From positions 8,001 to 72,000 of the forward strand of contig CABHOW010000056.1 in assembly GCA_902168225.1 (NCBI GenBank): a stretch of 64,000 nt of DNA, in the 5' to 3' direction. Under the pieces are notes generated by a model, which did not search any database, was not told the origin of the DNA, and was given only the letters and a program-made list of their open reading frames with translations. This document shows positions 37,589-45,413 of this stretch, piece by piece. Position 1 is the first letter of the stretch. The number at the start of each line of letters is the position of its first letter. Both the position numbers and the translations under genes were made by a program. The stretch comes from an uncultured Flavihumibacter sp. GTDB lineage: Bacteria > Bacteroidota > Bacteroidia > Chitinophagales > Chitinophagaceae.

Positions 37589-38525
37589 CAATTTCAGTTT
37601 TAAGATGAATATTTTTTGAAGTAAATACCTGATCATGATCATCAATAATGATCACTTCCATTTGATCGATTTGATTAATAAGTGATAGACCTGCTTCTAC
37701 TCCCAAAATCATTACCGGGGTAGCCATAGCATCTGCTAACTCTGCAAATGAAGTGAGAATGGTTACACTTTTTATGCCTTCCACCGGATAGCCGGTGCGA
37801 GGATTGATGGTATGCGAATATTTCTTTCCATTGATGATGGCATATTTCTCATAATTGCCCGAGGTGGCCATCGCAATATTTGATATTTGGAAATAGGAAA
37901 AAATCGTATTGCTTAAATTGGGATTTGCAATACCGATGGTCCAGGGTTGACCATTGGGTTGATTTCCCCAAACACTTAGATCACCTGATGCATTTACAAC
38001 ACCTGAATGAACACCCATTTTCAGTATAACCTGTTTTGCTTTATCGGCTGCATAACCTTTCCCGATACCCCCAAAACCAATGCGCATGCCTTCTTGCTTT
38101 AACATGACTGTTAATGATAGCGGATTAAGGACAATATTTTTATAGTTGATCAATGCTACAGACTTACTGGCCGTTTGTTTATTCGGTAATGACTGCATAC
38201 TGGTATCAAAATTCCAAAATCTTTTATCGAGCGATCCATAACTTAGGTCGAAAGCACCATCGGTAACCTCAGAAATTCTTTGAGCCCTTTCTATCAAAGA
38301 AAAAGTTTCTTCACTTACGGTAACCGGTTTAATTCCTGCAAAAAGATTGATAGCATTGGTTTCACTCGATTCTTGAAAAGTACTTAATAAGGCTTCTATT
38401 CTTTTAATTTCTGCAACGCCCGCCTCTACAGCTTTTTTAGCTAATAACTCATTTTCGTGCACAGCTGTGAGCTCGAAATGGTTACCCATTAACTTGGCTT
38501 GCATTTTATAAAAGGGTTTCTCCAT
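37581..38525 (-). CDS. apbE: FAD:protein FMN transferase (ApbE family)
   Basis: A 314-residue ApbE protein. Key motifs are GGIGKGYAADKA at about residues 172-183, VNASGDLSVWG, the HTINPRTGYPV active-site loop and FAELADAMATPVMILG, with the metal-binding Asp. ApbE moves FMN from FAD onto a Thr (or Ser) of target proteins. Unusually, the N-terminus (MEKPFYKMQAKLMGN) has no signal peptide or lipobox, although most ApbE proteins act outside the membrane. Its partners in the cassette are exported, so either a start is missed, it acts before export, or it is cytoplasmic. Upstream and downstream genes are within a few bases. Confidence 0.92.
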   Translation of the reverse strand: MEKPFYKMQAKLMGNHFELTAVHENELLAKKAVEAGVAEIKRIEALLSTFQESSETNAINLFAGIKPVTVSEETFSLIERAQRISEVTDGAFDLSYGSLDKRFWNFDTSMQSLPNKQTASKSVALINYKNIVLNPLSLTVMLKQEGMRIGFGGIGKGYAADKAKQVILKMGVHSGVVNASGDLSVWGNQPNGQPWTIGIANPNLSNTIFSYFQISNIAMATSGNYEKYAIINGKKYSHTINPRTGYPVEGIKSVTILTSFAELADAMATPVMILGVEAGLSLINQIDQMEVIIIDDHDQVFTSKNIHLKTEIDA

Positions 38526-38530
38526 ATTTG

Positions 38531-38956
38531 CTATTCCAGATCTTTAAGATCGTTTACAAAAGCGGGGGCCGACTGGTGCTGATACCCTTCCCATGATTTA
38601 AGTATTTTTCCATTTTCATCTAACAATAATGTGTATGGAAAAATGCCATTCGGATTATATTTATCGGCTAATTGATCATTTTGTTTTTGCTGCTCTTTAG
38701 CCAATTGATTTTTTTTTGATCTGGGGAAATCGGCTCTTACCAATATCAATTTACTTTGTGCATATTGTTGAAATGCCTCTGAATCAAAAATATCTTTATG
38801 CATTCTTATGCAAGGAGCACACCAGTCGGATCCGGAAAAATTTAATAGTATTTTCTTGTGCGTTTGGAGCGCTTCTTTTTTCGACTTTTCAAAATCTCCA
38901 CTCCATATAGTTGCACTTGAATAAACAAAAAGAATACATGCTAATAAGAACTTCAT
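38531..38956 (-). CDS. Exported thioredoxin-like protein
   Basis: A 141-residue protein with a signal peptide (MKFLLACILFVYSSATIW) and a thioredoxin fold. The redox motif is WCAPC within FSGSDWCAPCIRMHKD, and the cis-proline is in GIFPYTLLLDENG. It should act in the periplasm as a thiol reductase or oxidase. An insert of about 25 charged residues (RSKKNQLAKEQQKQNDQLAD) lies between the second and third fold elements. It is the first gene of the cassette with apbE five bases downstream, and its client may be the two Cys of the DUF4266 tail. Confidence 0.88.
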   Translation of the reverse strand: MKFLLACILFVYSSATIWSGDFEKSKKEALQTHKKILLNFSGSDWCAPCIRMHKDIFDSEAFQQYAQSKLILVRADFPRSKKNQLAKEQQKQNDQLADKYNPNGIFPYTLLLDENGKILKSWEGYQHQSAPAFVNDLKDLE

Positions 38957-39117
38957 AGCTTTAATTTGTAGATTACTGATTGGGAGAGCATGAAGTTATC
39001 TTTAATCGCTGCTTGATTATTGAGGACTGCCTGTCTTTTTGAATAAATTAACAAGTTTTTAATTTAGTAAGGATTGCATTAACTATCTTATTTTTAAGCC
39101 ATAAGAATATGTGAAAA

Positions 39118-41064
39118 ATGAGCTATCCTTATCAAATAACAAGTTTTGAGGCCTACAAAGAGGCCTATCAAAAGAGTATAGAAGATCCGGCTGCTTTTTG
39201 GGAATCTATTGCAGAACACTTTGTATGGAAACAAAAGTGGACAAGTAAAGAACAGGTATTGAACTGGGATTTTAAAGATCCTAAAATTGAGTGGTTTAAG
39301 GGCGCCAAGCTAAATATTACAGAGAACTGTTTGGATAGGCATTTAGCTGAAAGGGGAAATCAGCCCGCTATTATTTGGGAGCCTAATTCTCCAGATGAAC
39401 CTCATCGTATAATCACTTATAAGAAACTGCATGAGAAAGTTTGCTCTTTTGCACAGGTTCTAAAAAATAATGGAGTACAAAAAGGAGATCGGGTATGTAT
39501 TTATATGGGAATGATCCCCGAACTAGCCATTGCTGTTTTGGCTTGTGCTCGCATAGGTGCTATTCATAGTGTTGTATTTGGTGGCTTTTCTGCCCAAAGT
39601 ATTGCCGATCGATTAGAAGACGCTAAGGCTGAATTTATTATTACTTGCGATGGCGCATTTAGGGGGGCAAAAGATATCCCTTTAAAAGCAGTTATTGATG
39701 ACGCTTTAATCGGTAATAGAACAGTTAAACGGGTAATCGTTTGTACCCGAACACGTACACCGGTATCTATGATAAAAGGTAGGGATGTATGGTGGGAAGA
39801 TGAAATGAGGTATGTAGAAGAAAAGGGGATTACATTTATGGAGGCTGAATCGGTAGATGCAGAAGACCCTTTATTTATTTTATATACTTCCGGCAGCACA
39901 GGTAAACCCAAAGGTGTGGTGCATAGTACTGCCGGCTATATGATCTACACCACCTATACTTTTGTTAATGTATTCCAATATCAACCTAACCAAATTCATT
40001 TCTGTACAGCTGATATTGGTTGGATAACCGGGCATAGTTATATCGTTTATGGTCCTTTAAGTGCTGGCGCCACTTCTCTTTTATTTGAAGGAGTGCCTAC
40101 ATTTCCCGATGCCGGTCGTTTTTGGGATATAGTAGATAAATACAAAGTAAATATTTTATATACTGCACCAACTGCTATTCGTAGCCTTATGGGTTTTGGA
40201 TTAGGACCCTTGCAAGGAAAAGATCTATCCTCATTGAAAGTACTAGGTACCGTGGGAGAACCCATCAATGAGGAGGCCTGGCATTGGTATGATGAAAATA
40301 TAGGGAAGAAAAAATGCCCGATCGTAGATACATGGTGGCAAACCGAAACAGGTGGTTGTTTGATTAGTAATATGGCCGGTATCACTCCTGCAAAGCCAAG
40401 CTGGGCAACACTTCCAATGCCCGGTATTCAACTATTATTAGTAGATGAAAAAGGGGAAGAGATAAGAGCAACAGCCGACGAAACAATCACTGGAAACCTT
40501 TGCATTAAAGCACCCTGGCCTTCCATTTTACGAACTACTTATGGCGATCATGAACGATGCAGAACGAACTATTTCGCAACTTATCCTGGTTTATATTTTA
40601 CCGGAGACGGGGCTTTGAGAGATAAAGATGGCAATTATAGAATTACCGGAAGAGTAGATGATGTGCTGAATGTAAGTGGGCATCGTATTGGAACTGCAGA
40701 AGTAGAAAATGCTATCAATATGCACGCAGGTGTGGTAGAAAGTGCAGTAGTTGGTTTCCCGCATGAAATAAAAGGACAAGGAATTTATGCCTATGTTATT
40801 TACCAAGGATCACAAGCGCAAGATTCACACGGCAGTGGCGATTTGGTGCGGAAAGATATTTTACAAACAGTAACAAGAATTATTGGCGCTATAGCAAAGC
40901 CCGATAAAATTCAATTTGTTAGTGGTTTGCCCAAAACCCGTAGCGGTAAAATTATGCGCCGTATTCTAAGAAAAATTGCAGAAGGTGAATTGGAGAATCT
41001 GGGTGATACTTCTACCTTGTTAGACCCCGGCGTGGTAGATGAGATTAAGAAGGGAAGGAGGTAA
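39118..41064 (+). CDS. acs: Acetyl-CoA synthetase (AMP-forming)
   Basis: A 648-residue adenylate-forming enzyme of usual Acs length. Motifs seen are YTSGSTGKPKGVVHS (P-loop), WWQTETGG, YFTGDGALRDKDGNY and RITGRVDDVLNVSGHRIGTAEVE (hinge region), and the C-terminal PKTRSGKIMRRILRKIA with the catalytic Lys that Pat-type acetylases modify. The substrate acetate is likely because the overall architecture and the VDTWWQTETGG segment follow Acs; propionate is possible. It is divergent from the thioredoxin-ApbE cassette and converges on the serine hydrolase at 41163 across a palindromic repeat. Confidence 0.94.
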   Translation: MSYPYQITSFEAYKEAYQKSIEDPAAFWESIAEHFVWKQKWTSKEQVLNWDFKDPKIEWFKGAKLNITENCLDRHLAERGNQPAIIWEPNSPDEPHRIITYKKLHEKVCSFAQVLKNNGVQKGDRVCIYMGMIPELAIAVLACARIGAIHSVVFGGFSAQSIADRLEDAKAEFIITCDGAFRGAKDIPLKAVIDDALIGNRTVKRVIVCTRTRTPVSMIKGRDVWWEDEMRYVEEKGITFMEAESVDAEDPLFILYTSGSTGKPKGVVHSTAGYMIYTTYTFVNVFQYQPNQIHFCTADIGWITGHSYIVYGPLSAGATSLLFEGVPTFPDAGRFWDIVDKYKVNILYTAPTAIRSLMGFGLGPLQGKDLSSLKVLGTVGEPINEEAWHWYDENIGKKKCPIVDTWWQTETGGCLISNMAGITPAKPSWATLPMPGIQLLLVDEKGEEIRATADETITGNLCIKAPWPSILRTTYGDHERCRTNYFATYPGLYFTGDGALRDKDGNYRITGRVDDVLNVSGHRIGTAEVENAINMHAGVVESAVVGFPHEIKGQGIYAYVIYQGSQAQDSHGSGDLVRKDILQTVTRIIGAIAKPDKIQFVSGLPKTRSGKIMRRILRKIAEGELENLGDTSTLLDPGVVDEIKKGRR

Positions 41065-41070
41065 GAGGGT

Positions 41071-41160
41071 TTTCGGGTTTCGAGATGCTGGTTTCGAGTT
41101 ATCTTGTTATATTCAAAATTAATACTTCAAACTCGCAACCCGTATCCCGTAACTCGTATC
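41071..41160. repeat. Inverted repeat between acs and the serine hydrolase
   Basis: The left part has CGGGTTTCGAGATGCTGGTT and the right part AACTCGCAACCCGTATCCCG; the halves are partly complementary. The string ACCCGTATCCCGTAACTCG at 41138-41156 is identical to 25254-25272 in the E1 gene linker. It lies at the 3' ends of two convergent genes. Confidence 0.8.
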
Positions 41161-41162
41161 TT

Positions 41163-42248
41163 TTAATTATTTAATACCTCCTCAAGCTTCGCAATCATTT
41201 TTGGAAATCCGGCTATCGCATTATTGCATAATACAATTAATGTTTTTTTGTTGTGTAAGAAACGAATGATTTGTGTTTTATAACCCGGATTATCACCATT
41301 GTGCAGCACATATTTATTACCCAATGAATCTGTTTTGATTTCCCATCCAAAACCATAATTAGAAAGCGTTCCATTGTTTAATTCGGCAGGGGTAAAAGCA
41401 GCTTCTAAACTTGCCAGTTTCACTAGTTTTTGGGTATACAAAGCCTGATCCCATTTTAAAAGATCTTCCGCTGTAGAACTTATCCTACCGGGCCCCTTCC
41501 GATTTCCTAACCATATGGTATAGTTGGAAGATGGAAATGAATCGGCACGAATAAATTGATTTCTTTCCGGAACATAAATATGTCCCAATGCAAAATTTTT
41601 AATGTGGGCTTTTTCTTCAAGGCTACGTATATCAGTATCCTTCATTCCTAATTTTTGAAAAATTTCTTTTCTGCAAAATTCAATAAAATCGATCCCGGAT
41701 ACTTTTTCAGCAATACTTGCCAGCAGTACATAACCGGTATTACTATAATTGTATTGCTCACCCGGTGAAAATAATTTCGGAGGTTTATATAGATTCAGAT
41801 ATGCTAATATATCGGAGTTGCCGGCTACTTTATTTTTATCCCAATAGGTATCCATGATGGCTTGATAATCCGGTAAACCACTGGTATGATTGAGTAAATG
41901 CCGGATGGTAATACCCGGGTAAGGAATGGCTAAGTATCGATTTACAGAGTCGTCTATATCTAATTTGCCCCTCTCTTGTAAAATCATAATAGCCATGGCA
42001 GTGAATTGCTTACTCACCGAAGCTAATTCAAAGATATCCGTGTGCTTTAAACGAATGGCTTCTGTAAAATTGCGATAGCCATAGGCTTTATTGAACACTA
42101 CGTTGCCATGATCGGCAACTAGTATCACGCCACTGAATTGTTCTTTTTTTACAAAAGAATCTACAATGGAAGCAATCACTTGCTCTTGTGCATAGCTAGC
42201 TATTTTAAAAATAATGAGAATGGAAAAGATAAATATTTTTTTATGCAT
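41163..42248 (-). CDS. Exported serine hydrolase, beta-lactamase-like (S12)
   Basis: A 361-residue protein with a signal peptide (MHKKIFIFSILIIFKIASYA) and a class C beta-lactamase/DD-peptidase fold. Its SVSK motif carries the nucleophile (ELASVSKQFTAMA), YNYSNTGYV is the second motif, and HNGDNPGYKTQ is the third. It lacks the C-terminal extension of the other serine hydrolase in the window at 19404. It is the last gene of a run of hydrolases that also includes a D-aminoacylase and an M20 peptidase, which hints at turnover of D-amino-acid-containing peptides or peptidoglycan fragments. The exact substrate is unknown. Confidence 0.88.
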   Translation of the reverse strand: MHKKIFIFSILIIFKIASYAQEQVIASIVDSFVKKEQFSGVILVADHGNVVFNKAYGYRNFTEAIRLKHTDIFELASVSKQFTAMAIMILQERGKLDIDDSVNRYLAIPYPGITIRHLLNHTSGLPDYQAIMDTYWDKNKVAGNSDILAYLNLYKPPKLFSPGEQYNYSNTGYVLLASIAEKVSGIDFIEFCRKEIFQKLGMKDTDIRSLEEKAHIKNFALGHIYVPERNQFIRADSFPSSNYTIWLGNRKGPGRISSTAEDLLKWDQALYTQKLVKLASLEAAFTPAELNNGTLSNYGFGWEIKTDSLGNKYVLHNGDNPGYKTQIIRFLHNKKTLIVLCNNAIAGFPKMIAKLEEVLNN

Positions 42249-42270
42249 ATAACCCGTTTACTTAATACAC

Positions 42271-42306
42271 TATTCATAATTCAAAATTCATAATTCCTAA
42301 CTCTTA
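42271..42306. repeat. Half-copy of the AT-rich repeat before the D-aminoacylase stop
   Basis: Copies of ATTCATAATTCAAA and ATTCCTAACTCTTA match the right half of the repeats at 16041-16106 and 48454-48520. No left arm is visible. It ends inside the stop codon of the D-aminoacylase gene. Confidence 0.5.
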
Positions 42307-43869
42307 TCTAACACTTCTTAACGCCTTCCCATTCCTATTACTATTCTGTATTCCATTTTCTACAGCTAACTGTCCATTTACAATGACGTATTGAAAACCT
42401 TTACTGTATTGATGTGGAGCATCATAGGTAGATAGATCTGTTACCCTAGCTTCATCAAAAATTACGATATCGGCCGCAAAACCTTCTCTTAATAAGCCTC
42501 TATCTTTTAAATTGAATTTAGTTGCGGGTAGCGAAGTCATTCTGCGAATAGCTTCTTCTAAAGAAATTACTTTTTCTTCTCTTACATATTTACCCAGTAC
42601 TCTTGCATTGGTGCCATAACCACGTGGGTGTGGATTGCCTTGTTTATACACGCGAATACTTGCATCACTTGCAAACATGTTGAAAGGATATTGCATAATC
42701 GCTTTTACATCCTTATCGCTCATCCCATGAAATATCATACCGGCGCCACCTAATTCCATCATCTGTAAAATAGTTTCTGCTTCTTCTTTAGCAGTATTTT
42801 TTTTGCCTCTCATTACATTAACTTCCTCAATACTTTTTCCGTTATAGCTGCTATCGGGTTTAAAGCTGGCAACTACGGGATAACTGAAATGAGTCAGTTT
42901 TCTTTTTTTCAATTTCGTTAACATATACGCTATTACTTCTTTCTGAATGGCAGGCTTGGCAAGCCTCGCCACAATAGAATCTTGTCCGTCTGCTAATACC
43001 CAGTCGGGTAATAATGTGCTTAGTGAAGTACTGCTAGCGGTGTAGGGATATTGATCAATCGTTACATCGAGCCCTTCATTACGGGCTTTGATAATCATAG
43101 GGACTGTTTCTTTACTCCGGCCCCAGTTTTGTTGTCCGCTTAACTTAAAGTGTGAAATCTCTACCGGAATATTGGCTTCTCTGCCAATCGTTAGTGCCTC
43201 TTCAATGGCCTGTGTTACACTGTCACTTTCATCCCGCATATGAGAGGCATATACGCCATTATATTTAGCAGCAATTTTTGCAAGACGTACAATTTCATTT
43301 GTTTTTGAATAAGTGCCGGGTATATAGATTAGTCCGGTTGATAAGCCTACCGCACCATCTTGCATAGCTTTTTCTACGATGGCTTCCATACGCTGCATTT
43401 CAGCTTCTGAAGGATCGCGATTAGCGGATCCCATGGCAGCTTTGCGAACATCATTATGACCAATTAAAGCAGCTACATTAATAGCTGTTTTAAGGCTATC
43501 GATCATAGAAAGATATTTACCTAAATCGGTTTCTGATAATCCGCAATTGCCTGTGATCACAGTAGTTACGCCATCATAAATAAAATTAGAAGCCAATGGA
43601 AATTTTTTCTCATCGCCCTCAATATGCGTATGCACATCTATAAAACCGGGGGCAACGATAAGCCCTTTCCCATCAATTATTTTAGTGGCTGAGTAATTAA
43701 GGTTACGACCGATCTGTGAAATCTTTCCATCTTTTACAGCTATATCAGCGATATACCAAGAGTTACCGGTGCCATCTAGTACTTTCCCGTTTTTTATGAG
43801 CAGATCGGCCTGTTGGGAAATAAGAAGATGGCTGCTGAAGAGAAATAAGCAGATAAATAAATATTTCAT
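42304..43869 (-). CDS. N-acyl-D-amino acid deacylase (D-aminoacylase) family, exported
   Basis: A 521-residue amidohydrolase-superfamily protein with a signal peptide (MKYLFICLFLFSSHLLIS). The metal site opens with FIDVHTHIEGD, and later segments include YASHMRDESD, VEISHFKLSG and MFASDASIRVYKQGNPHPRGYG, typical of D-aminoacylases. The C-terminal beta domain carries LREGFAADIVIFDEARVTD. It hydrolyses N-acyl-D-amino acids to D-amino acid and carboxylate, here probably in the periplasm. The D-amino acid preference cannot be read from sequence. It is 23 bases downstream of the M20 gene on the same strand. Confidence 0.9.
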   Translation of the reverse strand: MKYLFICLFLFSSHLLISQQADLLIKNGKVLDGTGNSWYIADIAVKDGKISQIGRNLNYSATKIIDGKGLIVAPGFIDVHTHIEGDEKKFPLASNFIYDGVTTVITGNCGLSETDLGKYLSMIDSLKTAINVAALIGHNDVRKAAMGSANRDPSEAEMQRMEAIVEKAMQDGAVGLSTGLIYIPGTYSKTNEIVRLAKIAAKYNGVYASHMRDESDSVTQAIEEALTIGREANIPVEISHFKLSGQQNWGRSKETVPMIIKARNEGLDVTIDQYPYTASSTSLSTLLPDWVLADGQDSIVARLAKPAIQKEVIAYMLTKLKKRKLTHFSYPVVASFKPDSSYNGKSIEEVNVMRGKKNTAKEEAETILQMMELGGAGMIFHGMSDKDVKAIMQYPFNMFASDASIRVYKQGNPHPRGYGTNARVLGKYVREEKVISLEEAIRRMTSLPATKFNLKDRGLLREGFAADIVIFDEARVTDLSTYDAPHQYSKGFQYVIVNGQLAVENGIQNSNRNGKALRSVR

Positions 43870-43892
43870 GTGGTGTTACAAATGGTTATGTG

Positions 43893-45305
43893 CTAATGTA
43901 AAGAATTACGGTCGATGAATATATGTTTTAAAATTTCAAATAAACCTGCTGTTGCAATTTTAACACCAAAAGGAATAGCATCGGTATCTACCTGAAAGTC
44001 TCCATTATGTGCGTTAAAAGGTAATTGTTTGCCCTGTTTCAAAGCCGTCTGGAATAATGCTGGGTTAGCGATACCCACATTAATATAGCAATATTTTTTC
44101 TTTTGGTTATGTATTACCAAATGATGAAAATCTTCCGAACCCATTACAGCGGGTAACCTGTCTTCTTTTAAAATTTTGTTTTCGGGTACAAAAGTCTTAA
44201 TACCGGTTATTACCCAGTCTGTTAATGTATCGCTATTATCAAGTGGGTAAGACCAACCTTTCATTTTCATAACCGGCATCATACTATCGGGTAAATTATA
44301 AGCATTGGCAATTCCCTCGTTAATTCGCTTAATCCCTTCAATCATAAGTTTTCGGTCATGCTCATCGAACCATCGAAGGTTTATTTTTACCAGGGCAGTG
44401 GATGGAATAACATTATTATCATTTCCTGCCTGTACCGAGCCAATAGTAAGTACAGCCGCTTTTTGCGGATCAATAGCACGGCTTACAATGATTTGATATT
44501 CCATGATCGCGGCTGCGGCCATAATAATCGGGTCTTTTGTTAATTGGGGGGTTGAGCCATGGCCACCAATGCCCTTAAACGTAACATCTATCTGGTCGGT
44601 ACCGGCCATACGAACACCTTTCGCAGCCGCAACCAAACTAACAGGAACAGGAGCTGTATGCATGCCAAAAAGATAATCAGGTTCGGGCACACCATATTTG
44701 CTGTACAAACCATCGTTCACCATTGCTTCAGCACCTAATATGGCTTCTTCTGCCGGTTGTGCAACAAATATCAAAGTGCCCGCCCATTTATCTTTCATCG
44801 ATGCCATTATTTTTGCTACACCCATTAACCAAGTTGTGTGAGCATCATGTCCACAGGCATGCATTACCGGAGTTGAGCTACCATCATCTTTTTTTACAAT
44901 CTTATTACTTGCGTAGGGTAAACCGGTTGTTTCCTTAACAGCATTACAATCCATATCTGCCCGATACATAACGATTGGGCCTTGTCCGTTCTTCAAAATA
45001 CCTGCAACTCCTGTTTTGCCGATACCTTCTTTTACTTCATAACCCAAGCCCTTTAATTCTTTTGCAACAATTCCCGCAGTTCTTATTTCCATGAAACCTA
45101 GTTCGGGATTTGCATGCAAGTCTTTAAAAATTTCTATTAATCTCAATGAATCGTTGGCAACGGCATGTGAGATTTCAATATTAAAATTGTTGGATACTGT
45201 TGTAGTAGTTTTCTTGTTTGTTCTTTTTGGTTGACCTTTTGTAAGGTTCAACAGTAAGAATAAAAAAAAGCCACATAGCAACATGAATTTGTAAGATTTT
45301 CTCAT
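43893..45305 (-). CDS. M20 family amidohydrolase/peptidase, exported
   Basis: A 470-residue protein of the M20D type (hippuricase/amino-acid N-acyl hydrolase). It has a signal-anchor or signal peptide (MRKSYKFMLLCGFFLFLLLNL), the metal-binding HACGHDAHTTWLMG, the general base Glu in AQPAEEAILGAEAMV and the later GSEDFHHL. The reading frame is open to an ATG at 45404, but I set the start at 45303-45305. The extra 33 residues read as the N-terminus of another amidohydrolase (DGKGKFLIPGLIDTHIHT), a remnant of a different gene. The gene sits between the D-aminoacylase and the YtcJ-like gene and probably acts on N-acyl amino acids or their peptides. Confidence 0.87.
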   Translation of the reverse strand: MRKSYKFMLLCGFFLFLLLNLTKGQPKRTNKKTTTTVSNNFNIEISHAVANDSLRLIEIFKDLHANPELGFMEIRTAGIVAKELKGLGYEVKEGIGKTGVAGILKNGQGPIVMYRADMDCNAVKETTGLPYASNKIVKKDDGSSTPVMHACGHDAHTTWLMGVAKIMASMKDKWAGTLIFVAQPAEEAILGAEAMVNDGLYSKYGVPEPDYLFGMHTAPVPVSLVAAAKGVRMAGTDQIDVTFKGIGGHGSTPQLTKDPIIMAAAAIMEYQIIVSRAIDPQKAAVLTIGSVQAGNDNNVIPSTALVKINLRWFDEHDRKLMIEGIKRINEGIANAYNLPDSMMPVMKMKGWSYPLDNSDTLTDWVITGIKTFVPENKILKEDRLPAVMGSEDFHHLVIHNQKKKYCYINVGIANPALFQTALKQGKQLPFNAHNGDFQVDTDAIPFGVKIATAGLFEILKHIFIDRNSLH

Positions 45306-45404
45306 CGTGATAAATTCAAACATGGTATGTATATGTGTATCGATTAAACCGGGAATCAAAAATTTTCCTTTACCATCAATAATTATAGTTAATTCATATT
45401 TCAT
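45306..45404 (-). pseudogene. Remnant of an amidohydrolase N-terminus
   Basis: On the minus strand, 33 codons in frame with the M20 gene read MKYELTIIIDGKG, then KFLIPGLIDTHIHTMFE. The GKxLIPGLIDxHIHT pattern is the first metal-binding strand of cyclic amidohydrolases (imidazolonepropionase type), which has no place in an M20 peptidase. It starts nine bases after the stop of the YtcJ-like gene. I read it as the leftover of a deleted gene joined to the M20 gene. Confidence 0.6.
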
Positions 45405-45413
45405 TGGTTGTTG

